Below the pieces are notes generated by a model that was not told the origin of the DNA, searched no databases, and saw only the letters and a list, made by a program, of their open reading frames with translations. The position numbers and the translations under genes are program-made. Positions 1 through 8,895 of a stretch of DNA of 64,000 nt are shown one piece after another (the first letter of the stretch is position 1; each line of letters opens with the position of its first letter). Origin of the DNA: Candidatus Blochmannia vicinus (lineage in GTDB: Bacteria > Pseudomonadota > Gammaproteobacteria > Enterobacterales > Enterobacteriaceae); assembly GCF_023586525.1 (NCBI RefSeq), contig NZ_CP097763.1, forward strand, positions 434,001 to 498,000, given 5' to 3'.

Positions 1-26
1 TGAAATTTGTATAAATGATATTAGTG

Positions 27-425
27 TTATTTGTTATCATAATTTTTTAAAGTATTTTCCGTATTATTAGAATAATCTAGTGGCGCTTCTATAGGTAGTT
101 GTTCATTTTGTATATTTGTTTCTTTGGTGTTAAACATGCACATTATATCTTGAATATGTGTGTTTGGTAAAAAAAAGTTAGCACTTTTTTTTACATTATG
201 ATATAGATGACGATAATCAACTATCATTTTGTTTAATAATTCTATGGTGCATAAAAAGTGTTTACTTAGTTCTCTTTGGTATTCATTTAGTTTAATTTTG
301 TTTTCTTGTAATTCATCATATAAATTTTTTTGATTATATAATAAATAGCGAGTTCTGTAATACATTATAATTGCTCCTGTAGCAATGCCAATTATTAAGA
401 TTGCGAGCATATATATATATATCAT
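27..425 (-). CDS. zapG: ZapG (YhcB) family inner-membrane protein
   Basis: DUF1043/YhcB-type protein that in E. coli links cell division and envelope growth at the inner membrane. It is 132 residues, the same length as I recall for the E. coli protein. An N-terminal hydrophobic helix (about residues 2-22) is followed by a charged helical stretch likely to form a coiled coil (about 30-70) and a polar, asparagine-rich tail. It lies divergent from rplM, as in E. coli apart from the loss of zapE (yhcM) between them. The assignment rests on length, topology, the helical core and position next to rplM; the tail is poorly conserved. It starts at ATG 425. Confidence 0.85.
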   Translation of the reverse strand: MIYIYMLAILIIGIATGAIIMYYRTRYLLYNQKNLYDELQENKIKLNEYQRELSKHFLCTIELLNKMIVDYRHLYHNVKKSANFFLPNTHIQDIMCMFNTKETNIQNEQLPIEAPLDYSNNTENTLKNYDNK

Positions 426-472
426 GGTAACGACTCCTAAAAAATTTCTTGTTGATATATTCTGTTTTGTAT

Positions 473-522
473 GGTTTTAATCGCCTAAATATTTAGCTAG
501 AAATATTTAGGCGATTAAAACC
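473..522. repeat. Perfect 22-bp inverted repeat between zapG and rplM
   Basis: Arms 473-494 and 501-522 are exact reverse complements, separated by a 6-nt loop (agctag). Neither flank has the T-run of an intrinsic terminator, and the element lies upstream of both divergent genes. It may be a cruciform, a protein-binding site or an mRNA leader hairpin; its role is unknown. Confidence 0.85.
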
Positions 523-853
523 AAAAATAGTATTTAAAAATTGTTTAGTACATTAATTATCAATTTTATTAATTGATAATATACAACGAATTTATTTATT
601 ATAAAATATAATATGATTATATTTCTTAATTATTTAATTTTTAGTTAATATATAGACATATAGATGTGACACATTTTATGTGCGAAAATATTAGTTCAAT
701 ATTTATTTGAAATTTTTAAATAATATTGGAGAAATTTTATTTTTCAATAATGTTATTTTAATATAGAATCTATTATGTTATAATTATACTTTTATATTAA
801 AAGTTTATTTTTGATTGGAACGTGTGTTTTATGTTGAGTTGATTTTTGTTTTT
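523..853. other. AT-rich spacer upstream of rplM
   Basis: Together with the region from 426 this makes a 428-bp divergent spacer. Apart from the inverted repeat at 473-522 I see no RNA gene or gene remnant. Promoters for zapG and rplM must lie here, but the uniform AT content prevents a reliable call. Confidence 0.5.
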
Positions 854-1282
854 ATGAAAACTTTTATGGAAAAATCAAATATAATTAGACGAAAATGGCA
901 TGTTATTGATGCTAAAAGTAAAATACTTGGTCGTTTATCTACTATAATTTCTAGATACTTAATTGGTAAACATAAAGTTGAATATGCCCCTCATATTGAT
1001 ATTGGAGATTACGTTATTGTTTTAAATGCAAAAGAAGTATCTGTAAGCGGTCGCAAACGTGATAATAAAATTTATTATCATCATACTGGGTATGTTGGAG
1101 GAATTAAACAATCTAGTTTTAAGAGAATGATTGACAGGAATCCTGAAAAGGTAGTTGAAATTTCAGTAAAAGGTATGTTACCTAAAGGACCTTTAGGTCG
1201 TATTATGTATCGTAGATTGAAAGTATACTCGGGAAGTACACATATACATTCTGCTCAAACACCTCAATGCATAGATTGTTGA
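854..1282 (+). CDS. rplM: 50S ribosomal protein L13
   Basis: L13 is an early-assembling large-subunit protein. Seen: the starting MKTF, then [32 protein letters not shown] and [10 protein letters not shown], all characteristic of bacterial L13. Starting at ATG 854 gives 142 residues, the E. coli length; the reading frame extends upstream to 815, but those 13 residues have no counterpart in the family. No strong Shine-Dalgarno precedes the ATG. It is first gene of the rplM-rpsI operon, 29 bp before rpsI. Confidence 0.97.
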   Translation: MKTFMEKSNIIRRKWHVIDAKSKILGRLSTIISRYLIGKHKVEYAPHIDIGDYVIVLNAKEVSVSGRKRDNKIYYHHTGYVGGIKQSSFKRMIDRNPEKVVEISVKGMLPKGPLGRIMYRRLKVYSGSTHIHSAQTPQCIDC

Positions 1283-1311
1283 CGAATAAAATAAAATGGA
1301 AAATTTTGAGT

Positions 1312-1716
1312 ATGACCTATAATCAATATTATGGTACCGGGCGAAGAAAAAGTGCATCTGCTCGAGTATTCATTAAGTTAGATGAAATGAGCAATGGGAA
1401 AATTATTATAAATAAGCGTAAATTAAATAAGTATTTTCCTAAAAATAGCATGCAGTTTATTGTTACCAGACCTTTGAAAACTGCTAATTTACTAAACAAT
1501 AAGTTAGATGTATATGTTACTGTAAAAGGCGGAGGTATATCCGGGCAGGCTGGTGCTATATGTCATGGAATAACGCGCGCATTATTACAATATGATGATA
1601 AGTTACGTGATGTATTGCGTTCAGTTGGGTTAGTTACTAGAGATTCTAGAGAAGTAGAAAGAAAAAAGGTAGGATTACGCAAAGCACGAAGGAGTCCTCA
1701 ATTTTCTAAACGTTGA
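1312..1716 (+). CDS. rpsI: 30S ribosomal protein S9
   Basis: S9 is a small-subunit head protein whose C-terminal tail reaches the P-site tRNA. Seen: the N-terminal [12 protein letters not shown], the central [12 protein letters not shown] and the invariant ending SPQFSKR with the terminal KR that contacts tRNA. The start at ATG 1312 aligns with the family N-terminus (134 residues; E. coli 130); an in-frame extension back to 1267 overlaps rplM and is not conserved. A few residues are inserted around DEMSNGK. It is co-transcribed with rplM. Confidence 0.97.
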   Translation: MTYNQYYGTGRRKSASARVFIKLDEMSNGKIIINKRKLNKYFPKNSMQFIVTRPLKTANLLNNKLDVYVTVKGGGISGQAGAICHGITRALLQYDDKLRDVLRSVGLVTRDSREVERKKVGLRKARRSPQFSKR

Positions 1717-2816
1717 TATTTTGACATATTTGTATATATAAATATAAGGATGTAGTGGTTTTATCTTTTAAATGAGATTTTTTAAAATTAAGTATGAAAT
1801 TATTTTTTAATAATGAGTGTTGGGATAAACATTGAGTATATTGGGAATGCTTTAGTTGATGAAAATTAGAGATGATATTATTTAAAATAATAGTGATTTC
1901 TATGGGTTGTGATGTATCATGTAAATATTGTATTGATAGTATATTAGATATATTATCTAACTAATAATTATATTTATTTATATTGTGTTATAAAAAATAA
2001 ATCAACATGATCATATGCTTTTTTGTGAAAATTGTATATTTTTTAATATTCGTTAAATTATACTGGATTAATAATTGCGTAGGAATGTATTCGTGTAAGA
2101 AATCGGGATTTGTAAGTATGAAGTATAAACTTTTAAAGTCACAGTATGTTTTTAGTAAAAAAATAAATTCTTCATTGAAGAATGAGTGTATACAGAGTTA
2201 TTGGTTATTATTAAAATAATTAGACATATGGATAAGTTTATTTTATATAAATGGTTGTTTTATTGCTTAATTTTTACATTTTTTGTAAATTCTACAAGTA
2301 TATGAATTCGCAGGTAAGATAATGATGTACAATATTTAGTTTTTATTAAAGATTTAAAAAGTATATTAAATATTGTTTATAAATTTAAATGGAATAACTT
2401 TATTTTGTTGCATGGGTGTAGGCATATTGAATAAAAATCTAGCGCTGGATGTGCGTTGTTGTTTTGGGATATTTGTATCTATTTTAAAAATAATGTTGAT
2501 TTATCAATATATTGCATTGAAAAAATAAATGATTAATTTTTTATATTCAGAATTATTTTTAAAATAGAATACGAAGATATTTTATTGTTTTGTTAAAAAT
2601 GTTCTGTTGTTTGTAGATAGGATTGATTAAAAATTTTTTTAATTTGGCATATTTGTGAATATAAACAAAAAACATTAATTAATGATGATTAAACTTAATA
2701 ATATGGTACTAAAAGTTAGTGAATAAATTAGATTATATAGATATGCATTTTCTCTATTTTTAAGTATTATTTATATTCTATACTTATATAAATAAATTTT
2801 ATAAAATATAATAAAT
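1717..2816. other. 1.1-kb gene-free region between rpsI and dolP
   Basis: No supported gene. A 70-codon reading frame at 2007-2219 (+) has no recognisable motif and the composition expected by chance. In E. coli, sspA-sspB and then many other genes, including the ispB-to-infB block found at the other end of this window, separate rpsI from dolP. The gap is therefore both a deletion scar and a rearrangement joint. I could not recognise remnants of any E. coli gene. Confidence 0.6.
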
Positions 2817-3449
2817 TTACTGAAGAAAAGATTTATATTTATGATTTGTAACCACCGCATTTCCTATATATGAAAATGTAGTGGTTACATTTTTTACCCT
2901 ATTTGTTGTATTTGCTATTTTTTCAGCATACTTACCTTCTGCATAAGTAACTTGACCCAATAGAAAGACTTCTTTATTTTCTGTAACTATTTTAATACTA
3001 GAAGCACGTATATCTCTTTTAAGAAAAAGGTTTAAACGTATTTGATTACTAATCAAAGCATCTGCGAAAATAGATTGTAAACATATTGGCGTACCTTGTC
3101 GAATTGCATTATAAATATTTTTTGTTCCATTAATTTTAGTTACTATTTTTATAGCTTCTTTAATAAAAGAAGCAGAAGGAGCTTGTCCAGTTAATAATAC
3201 ATTACCTTGGTATACAGTGGGTTTTATACGTGCGTATTTTTTAATATGTTGATGCTTATTAAAAGCATAAGTAATATAAGTTTCTAAGATATTATCATCT
3301 AGCTGAGTACCTATAGTACGAGGATCATGCCATGCTGTAGTAATAAATGCAGCAGTCCCTATAGCTAACATACTTGAACAACAAGCTTGCAATACTAATA
3401 TAGAAAATAGAATCAATAATAACTGAACTACATGATATCTAATGTTCAT
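2817..3449 (-). CDS. dolP: Outer-membrane lipoprotein DolP (YraP), two BON domains
   Basis: DolP is a lipoprotein of the inner leaflet of the outer membrane that supports envelope integrity and, in E. coli, BAM activity at division sites. Seen: an N-terminal signal peptide ending in a lipobox LQAC with acylated Cys23, the DPRTIGTQLDD segment, a first BON domain (about 50-115, VYQGNVLLTGQ, YNAIRQG) and a second (about 125-200, TENKEVFLLGQVT). 210 residues against about 191 in E. coli. The E. coli neighbours lpoA, yraN and diaA are missing between it and the divergent rsmI. Confidence 0.93.
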   Translation of the reverse strand: MNIRYHVVQLLLILFSILVLQACCSSMLAIGTAAFITTAWHDPRTIGTQLDDNILETYITYAFNKHQHIKKYARIKPTVYQGNVLLTGQAPSASFIKEAIKIVTKINGTKNIYNAIRQGTPICLQSIFADALISNQIRLNLFLKRDIRASSIKIVTENKEVFLLGQVTYAEGKYAEKIANTTNRVKNVTTTFSYIGNAVVTNHKYKSFLQ

Positions 3450-3967
3450 TCATATGTGTTTACAAATTTAGATATTAAAAATTGGATATTAATATCAGTT
3501 CACTTATTATATTTATGTAAGTAAATTACTTGCAATTAATCATTCCAATTGTATAAAAATTTTTATTTTACTACAAGTAGTAGCAGTATAATTCACTTTT
3601 ATAAAATTGTTATATTTTTGTTAAATATTTTTAATAACTTCATTATGTTTATCATTTGTTTTAAAGTAACCATTTTGACAAAAATAGTTTTGAAGTGAAT
3701 TATATTTCACCGGTAAATGTTCATTATCTAATGTTGAAGTATTAATTAAAACATGTTTTAGTTAAATATACATTTAAAATACGTTTTAATTTTTAAAAAC
3801 AATAAAAACAATATACTAATTAATTCTTATGTTATTTAATTATTTATATATTGGTAGTCTTAGTATATAAAATACTGATTTAGTGTATTGAGTATTAACA
3901 ATAAAGATGTACTATATTTTATAGTGATTTTGTTAAAAACGATACTTATTAAAGTAGATATTAATAT
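3450..3967. other. Spacer where lpoA, yraN and diaA are lost
   Basis: A 518-bp divergent gap between dolP and rsmI. In E. coli this interval holds lpoA, yraN and diaA. I see no frame resembling any of them, so they appear fully eroded rather than present as recent pseudogenes. Promoters for both flanking genes must lie here but are not distinguishable. Confidence 0.55.
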
Positions 3968-4864
3968 ATGAAAAAAATATCGTCATCAGAAACTAATTGT
4001 GTATCTGCTTTGTATATAGTTCCAACTCCTATTGGAAATTTAAAAGATATTACATATCGAGCGTTGTCAGTGTTGCGCCAAGTAGATTATATTGCTGTAG
4101 AGGATACGCGCCGTACTCGCATATTATTAAATTTTTTTTCTATTCGTACATCTTTGTATGTATTACATCAATATAATGAATATAAAAAAATACCAATATT
4201 AATTTCAAAATTACAAGCAGGATTAAGTGTTGCTGTAGTTTCTGATGCAGGTACTCCATTAATTAATGACCCAGGATATCGTTTAGTACAATGTTGTCAA
4301 AAACTAAAAATCAAAGTTATCCCGCTTCCTGGTCCATGTGCCGCTATTACTGCATTATGTGGATCTGGATTGCCGACAGATCGGTTTTGTTTCGAAGGAT
4401 TTTTACCCCATAAACACAGGCTACGCATAAACCGCTTACAAGCCTTATTGGAAGAGCCACGCACATTAATTTTTTATGATGTAAAACATCGCATAATGGA
4501 TACTTTAAAAGATATGATTAGTATTTTTGGATTAGAACGTTATGTTGTATTAGCTCGGGAATTAACTAAAATATGGGAATCTATTTACGGAGCTCCTGTA
4601 GGCCAATTATTATCTTGGATACAAAGAGATAGTTCTCGAATTCAAGGAGAAATGGTTTTGGTAGTAGCAGGAAATTGTCTAAAAAATCATGAATTGTCGC
4701 CAAAAATATTTCATGTCATGAACTTGTTGGCATCGGAATTACCTGTAAAAAAAGCTGCAACTTTAGTAGAATATATATATGGAGTAAGAAAAAATATACT
4801 TTATAAAAAATATTTGAGTAAGCGATTAAATAAAATTGTAGATCAAAATATTAATATTGATTAA
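3968..4864 (+). CDS. rsmI: 16S rRNA (cytidine1402-2'-O)-methyltransferase RsmI
   Basis: RsmI uses S-adenosylmethionine to 2'-O-methylate C1402 of 16S rRNA in the decoding centre. Seen: the tetrapyrrole-methylase-type fold signatures VPTPIGNLKDIT (about 18-29), AVEDTRRTR, the glycine-rich SDAGTPLINDPGY, PLPGPCAAITAL and the C-terminal VVLARELTKIWE...GEMVLVV. 298 residues against 286 in E. coli, with slightly longer termini. It is followed 36 bp later by the RNase P RNA on the same strand. Confidence 0.96.
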   Translation: MKKISSSETNCVSALYIVPTPIGNLKDITYRALSVLRQVDYIAVEDTRRTRILLNFFSIRTSLYVLHQYNEYKKIPILISKLQAGLSVAVVSDAGTPLINDPGYRLVQCCQKLKIKVIPLPGPCAAITALCGSGLPTDRFCFEGFLPHKHRLRINRLQALLEEPRTLIFYDVKHRIMDTLKDMISIFGLERYVVLARELTKIWESIYGAPVGQLLSWIQRDSSRIQGEMVLVVAGNCLKNHELSPKIFHVMNLLASELPVKKAATLVEYIYGVRKNILYKKYLSKRLNKIVDQNINID

Positions 4865-4900
4865 TGATATCATTTAAAATAATGGTTATAATATTTCAAG

Positions 4901-5299
4901 GAGTTAGCCAAACAATCGCTGCTTCTTTGTATTTGAAGTAATAAAGATAAAATTGATATAAATACAAATGAAGGGGAGGAAAGTCCGGGCTCCATAGGGC
5001 AAAGTGCCAGGTAATGCCTGGGAGATGCGAATCTACGACAAGTGCAACAGAAAGAAAACCGCCGATAATTATTTTTTATAACGAATAATAATATAGGTAA
5101 GGGTGAAAAGGCGTGGTAAGAGCACACCATATGGGCTGGTAACAGTTCGTATCATGTAAACTCCACTCGGAGCAAGGCTGAATAGAAGTTCTATAGTATG
5201 GTCCGTACTGAACTTGGGTAAGCTGCTTAAGCTGGCATGAGAATGCCAGCGTAGATGAATGATTGTTTAAAACAGAACCCGGCTTAAAGGCTAGCTCTT
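4901..5299 (+). ncRNA. rnpB: RNase P RNA (bacterial type A)
   Basis: Catalytic RNA that removes 5' leaders from pre-tRNAs. Seen: near-verbatim conserved blocks including gaggaaagtccgggctccat (from about 4976), gtgcaacagaaag, gtaagggtgaaaag, ggtaacagttcgt, aaactccac, gagcaaggctgaatag and the 3' segment gatgaatgattg...cagaacccggcttaaagg. The P1 helix closes it: gagttagcc at 4901-4909 pairs with ggctagctc at 5289-5297 with one G-U. About 399 nt, close to the 377 nt of E. coli; variable helices are AU-enriched. The ends are set by P1, so are approximate by a few bases. Confidence 0.96.
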
Positions 5300-5855
5300 T
5301 GTTAAAAATAAATATAGAGTAGTAAAAATAAAATAAAAAATAATTTGAATAGTTAAATATTTAGTTTTGTAGTCGGTAATGTTGCTTTAAAACTATTAAT
5401 TATAGAAAAGTTATAGTATTTATAATAGAAAATGAAAACTTTGTTGGATACTTTAATATAAATATATTATATGTTATATATTAGCACAAATATTTTATTT
5501 GTAGTATTGTTAAACGAATTTTTCAAGTTATCAATAAATACAATAGATAAATATATAAATTAAAAAAATTGAATTAGTATTCATTTAAAACATATCATTA
5601 TATATATTTCATATAAATAAATATATCATTGAATTAAAATTTCTATAAAAATATTTAGGAATTTGTAGTTATAGTGATTAAACAAACAAATATTACTCTC
5701 TAACTACTCGTTAGTAGTATAATGTAGAGATGTTAGGGGAATACTATATTTATACTTTTCGTTAAGCAGTGATGTAACTAACAAATAAAGATATGTGAAG
5801 ATATAAATTTTTTAAATTAATTGTATATTTTTATATGTATGAAATTAAGTGAGTC
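5300..5855. other. AT-rich spacer between rnpB and yqjA
   Basis: About 550 bp without a supported gene. A small imperfect hairpin occurs near 5700-5730 (actact/agtagt), too weak to call. No gene remnant recognised. Confidence 0.5.
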
Positions 5856-6410
5856 ATGGATATTTTAAAAGAATTACTAAATATAATATGGCAAAATAAT
5901 ATTACGTTATTTCCCAGCTTAAGGTTAGCATTAGCTATTTACTCGTTAGTATTTATTATTCTTTTTTTAGAGAATGCTATTCTTCCTGCATTTTTTTTGC
6001 CTGGAGATAGTTTGTTAATTGTATTAGGAGTATTAATTGCGAAAGGTATTTTGAATTTTACTGCAACTTTAGGAATTTTAACAGTAGCTGCAGGTTTAGG
6101 TAGTTGGATGAGTTATTTACAAGGTAAATTTTTAGAAAATAATAAGACTATAAAAAGCTGGTTATCTTTTATACCTAATAAGTCCTATCAAAGAGCAAAT
6201 CGTATGATCCATAAACATGGGCTATCTGCCCTTTTTATCGGTCGTTTTATAGTATTCGTGAGAACAGTGTTACCTACTATTGCAGGAGTGTCTGGATTAA
6301 GCTCCTTTCGTTTTCAATTATTTAATTGGATTAGTTCGTTTGTATGGGTATTTATACTTATTGTTTTGGGTTTTTTTTTAGAACGATTAGAATTTTTCTA
6401 TGTATCATAA
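5856..6410 (+). CDS. yqjA: DedA-family membrane protein YqjA, C-terminally shortened
   Basis: DedA proteins are inner-membrane proteins related to the VTT/SNARE-associated superfamily and are linked to undecaprenyl-phosphate or phospholipid recycling and proton-coupled transport. Seen: hydrophobic segments, the motif ENAILPAFFLPGDSLL (about 39-54) and the C-terminal signature HKHGLSALFIGRFIVFVRTVLPTIAG (about 112-136) with its essential arginines. The best match is YqjA by the run GVLIAKG...TVAAGLGSWMSYLQG. The protein ends at 184 residues against about 220, so the last transmembrane segment and basic tail are missing. It is probably functional, as the core is intact. Confidence 0.88.
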   Translation: MDILKELLNIIWQNNITLFPSLRLALAIYSLVFIILFLENAILPAFFLPGDSLLIVLGVLIAKGILNFTATLGILTVAAGLGSWMSYLQGKFLENNKTIKSWLSFIPNKSYQRANRMIHKHGLSALFIGRFIVFVRTVLPTIAGVSGLSSFRFQLFNWISSFVWVFILIVLGFFLERLEFFYVS

Positions 6411-6537
6411 TAGATAATTTAGTAAAAATCATCCCTAATAATATGGCTACAATGTTACTAAATTATGGTTTCTGTTAAAAAGTACTTTGTAAACATATGA
6501 TGAGATAAGATAAAAAATTATTTTTTGGAAAAAATTG

Positions 6538-6612
6538 TGACCCCTGCTGGATTTGAACCAGCGACCAAGCGATTATGAGTCGCCTGCTCTAACCAATCTG
6601 AGCTAAGGGGCC
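6538..6612 (-). tRNA. ileX: tRNA-Ile2, anticodon CAU (ileX-like)
   Basis: 75-nt cloverleaf on the minus strand: acceptor GGCCCCT pairs with AGGGGTC, anticodon loop CTCATAA. The anticodon reads CAU, but the body matches the E. coli ileX tRNA almost base for base, so it should be the AUA-reading isoleucine tRNA that needs TilS lysidine modification at C34, not a methionine tRNA. Its place downstream of rpoD agrees with ileX. CCA is not encoded (CAA follows the discriminator). Confidence 0.95.
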
Positions 6613-6721
6613 TTGATTTCAATTTTATATTAAATGAATCATTTATGATCGAGTTGTTTATATTTTTATTAAATTTTATTGACGTTCTACCATGTAATTT
6701 TTATTTATTGATATTGTAAAC

Positions 6722-6746
6722 GCGTAGTGTATAGCACACTTTACGC
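6722..6746 (-). terminator. Possible hairpin downstream of rpoD
   Basis: Minus-strand gcgtaaagtgt and acactacgc can pair around a short loop with a 2-nt bulge, about 130 nt after the rpoD stop. There is no good U-run after it, so it may be a processing hairpin rather than an intrinsic terminator. Confidence 0.3.
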
Positions 6747-6872
6747 AACTTTGCAAAAAAATTGTTATGTTTGATATTTGTATGTTAAATATATATATTG
6801 TAAATTAATTTCTAATGCTACAAATTATACCAACAAATTGGCAATTATAATTTTTAAAATTTTTATATTTAT

Positions 6873-8729
6873 TTAATCATCTAAAAAGCTGCGTAATATT
6901 TCAGAACGGCTAGGATGACGTAATTTTCTTAAAGCTTTTGCCTCTATTTGACGGATACGTTCCCGAGTTACGTCAAATTGTTTTCCCACTTCTTCTAAAG
7001 TATGATCAGTATTCATATCAATACCAAACCGCATGCGTAATACTTTAGCTTCTCTTGGAGTTAATCCAGCAAGTACATCATGGGTAGCAGTACGTAAATT
7101 ATCTGAAGTTGCTGAGTCTAAAGGTAAATCAAGATTCGTATCTTCAATAAAATCACCAAGATGAGCATCTTCATCGTCTCCTATAGGAGTTTCCATGGAA
7201 ATAGGTTCTTTCGCGATTTTTAATACTTTTCTGATTTTATCTTCTGACATAAGCATGCGCTCTGCTAATTCTTCTGGTGTTGGTTCATGTCCTATTTCTT
7301 GTAGCATTTGCCGAGAAACTCTATTAAGTTTATTAATAGTTTCTATCATATGAACTGGAATTCTAATAGTACGTGCTTGGTCTGCTATTGATCTAGTAAT
7401 TGCTTGGCGAATCCACCAAGTAGCATAAGTAGAAAATTTATAACCACGACGATACTCAAATTTATCTACAGCTTTCATCAAACCAATATTACCTTCTTGT
7501 ATCAAATCTAAAAATTGTAACCCTCTATTTGTATATTTTTTAGCAATAGATATGACTAAGCGAAGATTAGCTTCAACCATTTCTTTTTTAGCTCTGCGAG
7601 CTTTAGCTTCCCCAATCGACATACGACGATTAATATCTTTCACTTGTTCTATTGTTAGTCCTGTTTCTTTTTCAATTTGGTGTAGTTTTGATAAACTATG
7701 TTGTACATCCTCATCAACTTTATGTAATGTTTCCGACCATGACGTGTTGTTCATAGATAAAGCTGTATCAAACCAAGCTTTATTAGTTTCATTTCCTGAA
7801 AATAACTCTATGAAACTTTTCTTAGGCATTTTACTAATTTCAACACATAATTTCATAATCAAACGTTCTTGTATGCGTACTCGTTCCATCATAGAGCGCA
7901 TATTATTAACTAAATTATCAAATTGTTTTGGAACTAATCTAAATTGTTTAAATACTTCGGAAAGCTTTAAGATTTCTTTTGATGATTGAGCATGATTGCG
8001 TCCATTATATTTTATTGATTTTCGAGTTATTTCATATTGATCACGTAGCGCTATAAATTTTTTACGAGCTATGTCTGGATCAATGTTATTTTCATCATTA
8101 TTTTCTTCTTCATCGTCATCAGATATTGCTTCAGAAACAGTCTCAGAAGTTATATTTTGAGTTATATTTGTGTGTGCTGATGCTGATATGTTTTCTTCAT
8201 CTGCGGCGTTAGGATCCACGAAACCTGTAATTAAATCTGAAAGGCGTGTTTCTCCGGTTTCTACGCGTTTATATTGGTCCAGCAAATAAGTAATTGCTTC
8301 TGGATATTCAGCAACTGAGCATTGCACTTGATTTATTCCATCTTCGATTCTTTTAGCGATATCTATTTCGCCTTCTCGTGTTAATAATTCTACAGTGCCC
8401 ATTTCTCGCATATACATTCGTACTGGATCAGTTGTTCTACCTAACAACTCTGAATCAACATTAGCTAACGCCTGCACAGCTGCTTCTGTTGCATCTTCTT
8501 CATCATTAGTTGAACTAGTGTGTTCAATTAACAAAAATTCATCGGAATTAGGCGCTTCTTCCATGACTTGAATACCCATATCATTCATCATTTGGATTAT
8601 ATTTTCAATTTGACCTGGATCCACAATATCTTCTGGTAAATGATCGTTGACTTCAGAAAAAGTTAAATATCCTTGTTCTTTCCCAAGTGTGACGAGTAAT
8701 TTAAATTGTGATTGTGGGTTATGTTCCAT
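6873..8729 (-). CDS. rpoD: RNA polymerase sigma factor RpoD (sigma-70)
   Basis: Housekeeping sigma factor for promoter recognition. Seen: region 1.1 (about 1-85), region 1.2 (about 100-130, [21 protein letters not shown]), an acidic linker [12 protein letters not shown] (about 204-215), a full non-conserved region (about 130-375), regions 2.1-2.4 (about 380-450, [44 protein letters not shown]), region 3 and region 4 with the helix-turn-helix [18 protein letters not shown] near the C-terminus. 618 residues; E. coli 613. Last gene of the rpsU-dnaG-rpoD operon. Confidence 0.98.
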   Translation of the reverse strand: MEHNPQSQFKLLVTLGKEQGYLTFSEVNDHLPEDIVDPGQIENIIQMMNDMGIQVMEEAPNSDEFLLIEHTSSTNDEEDATEAAVQALANVDSELLGRTTDPVRMYMREMGTVELLTREGEIDIAKRIEDGINQVQCSVAEYPEAITYLLDQYKRVETGETRLSDLITGFVDPNAADEENISASAHTNITQNITSETVSEAISDDDEEENNDENNIDPDIARKKFIALRDQYEITRKSIKYNGRNHAQSSKEILKLSEVFKQFRLVPKQFDNLVNNMRSMMERVRIQERLIMKLCVEISKMPKKSFIELFSGNETNKAWFDTALSMNNTSWSETLHKVDEDVQHSLSKLHQIEKETGLTIEQVKDINRRMSIGEAKARRAKKEMVEANLRLVISIAKKYTNRGLQFLDLIQEGNIGLMKAVDKFEYRRGYKFSTYATWWIRQAITRSIADQARTIRIPVHMIETINKLNRVSRQMLQEIGHEPTPEELAERMLMSEDKIRKVLKIAKEPISMETPIGDDEDAHLGDFIEDTNLDLPLDSATSDNLRTATHDVLAGLTPREAKVLRMRFGIDMNTDHTLEEVGKQFDVTRERIRQIEAKALRKLRHPSRSEILRSFLDD

Positions 8730-8895
8730 AAAAAGACTCCCACGTTTGCAGTAATATTTAAAAGTTTAATAGATGGTGTAACGTCCATCTATCGATGATA
8801 TGTAAATAAAACTATTAATAAATAATTTATTCAGGAGGTATTTTTATGATTATTTTCATTAGTAATATTGAACCTAAAAAGTGTATAATTTTATA

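Noticed and set aside
2007..2219. 70-codon open frame in the rpsI-dolP gap
   Set aside because: No motif, no Shine-Dalgarno, composition as expected for random AT-rich DNA, and no ancestral gene at this place that it resembles.
7552..7989. 145-codon plus-strand frame across rpoD
   Set aside because: Antisense shadow of rpoD with no independent signals.
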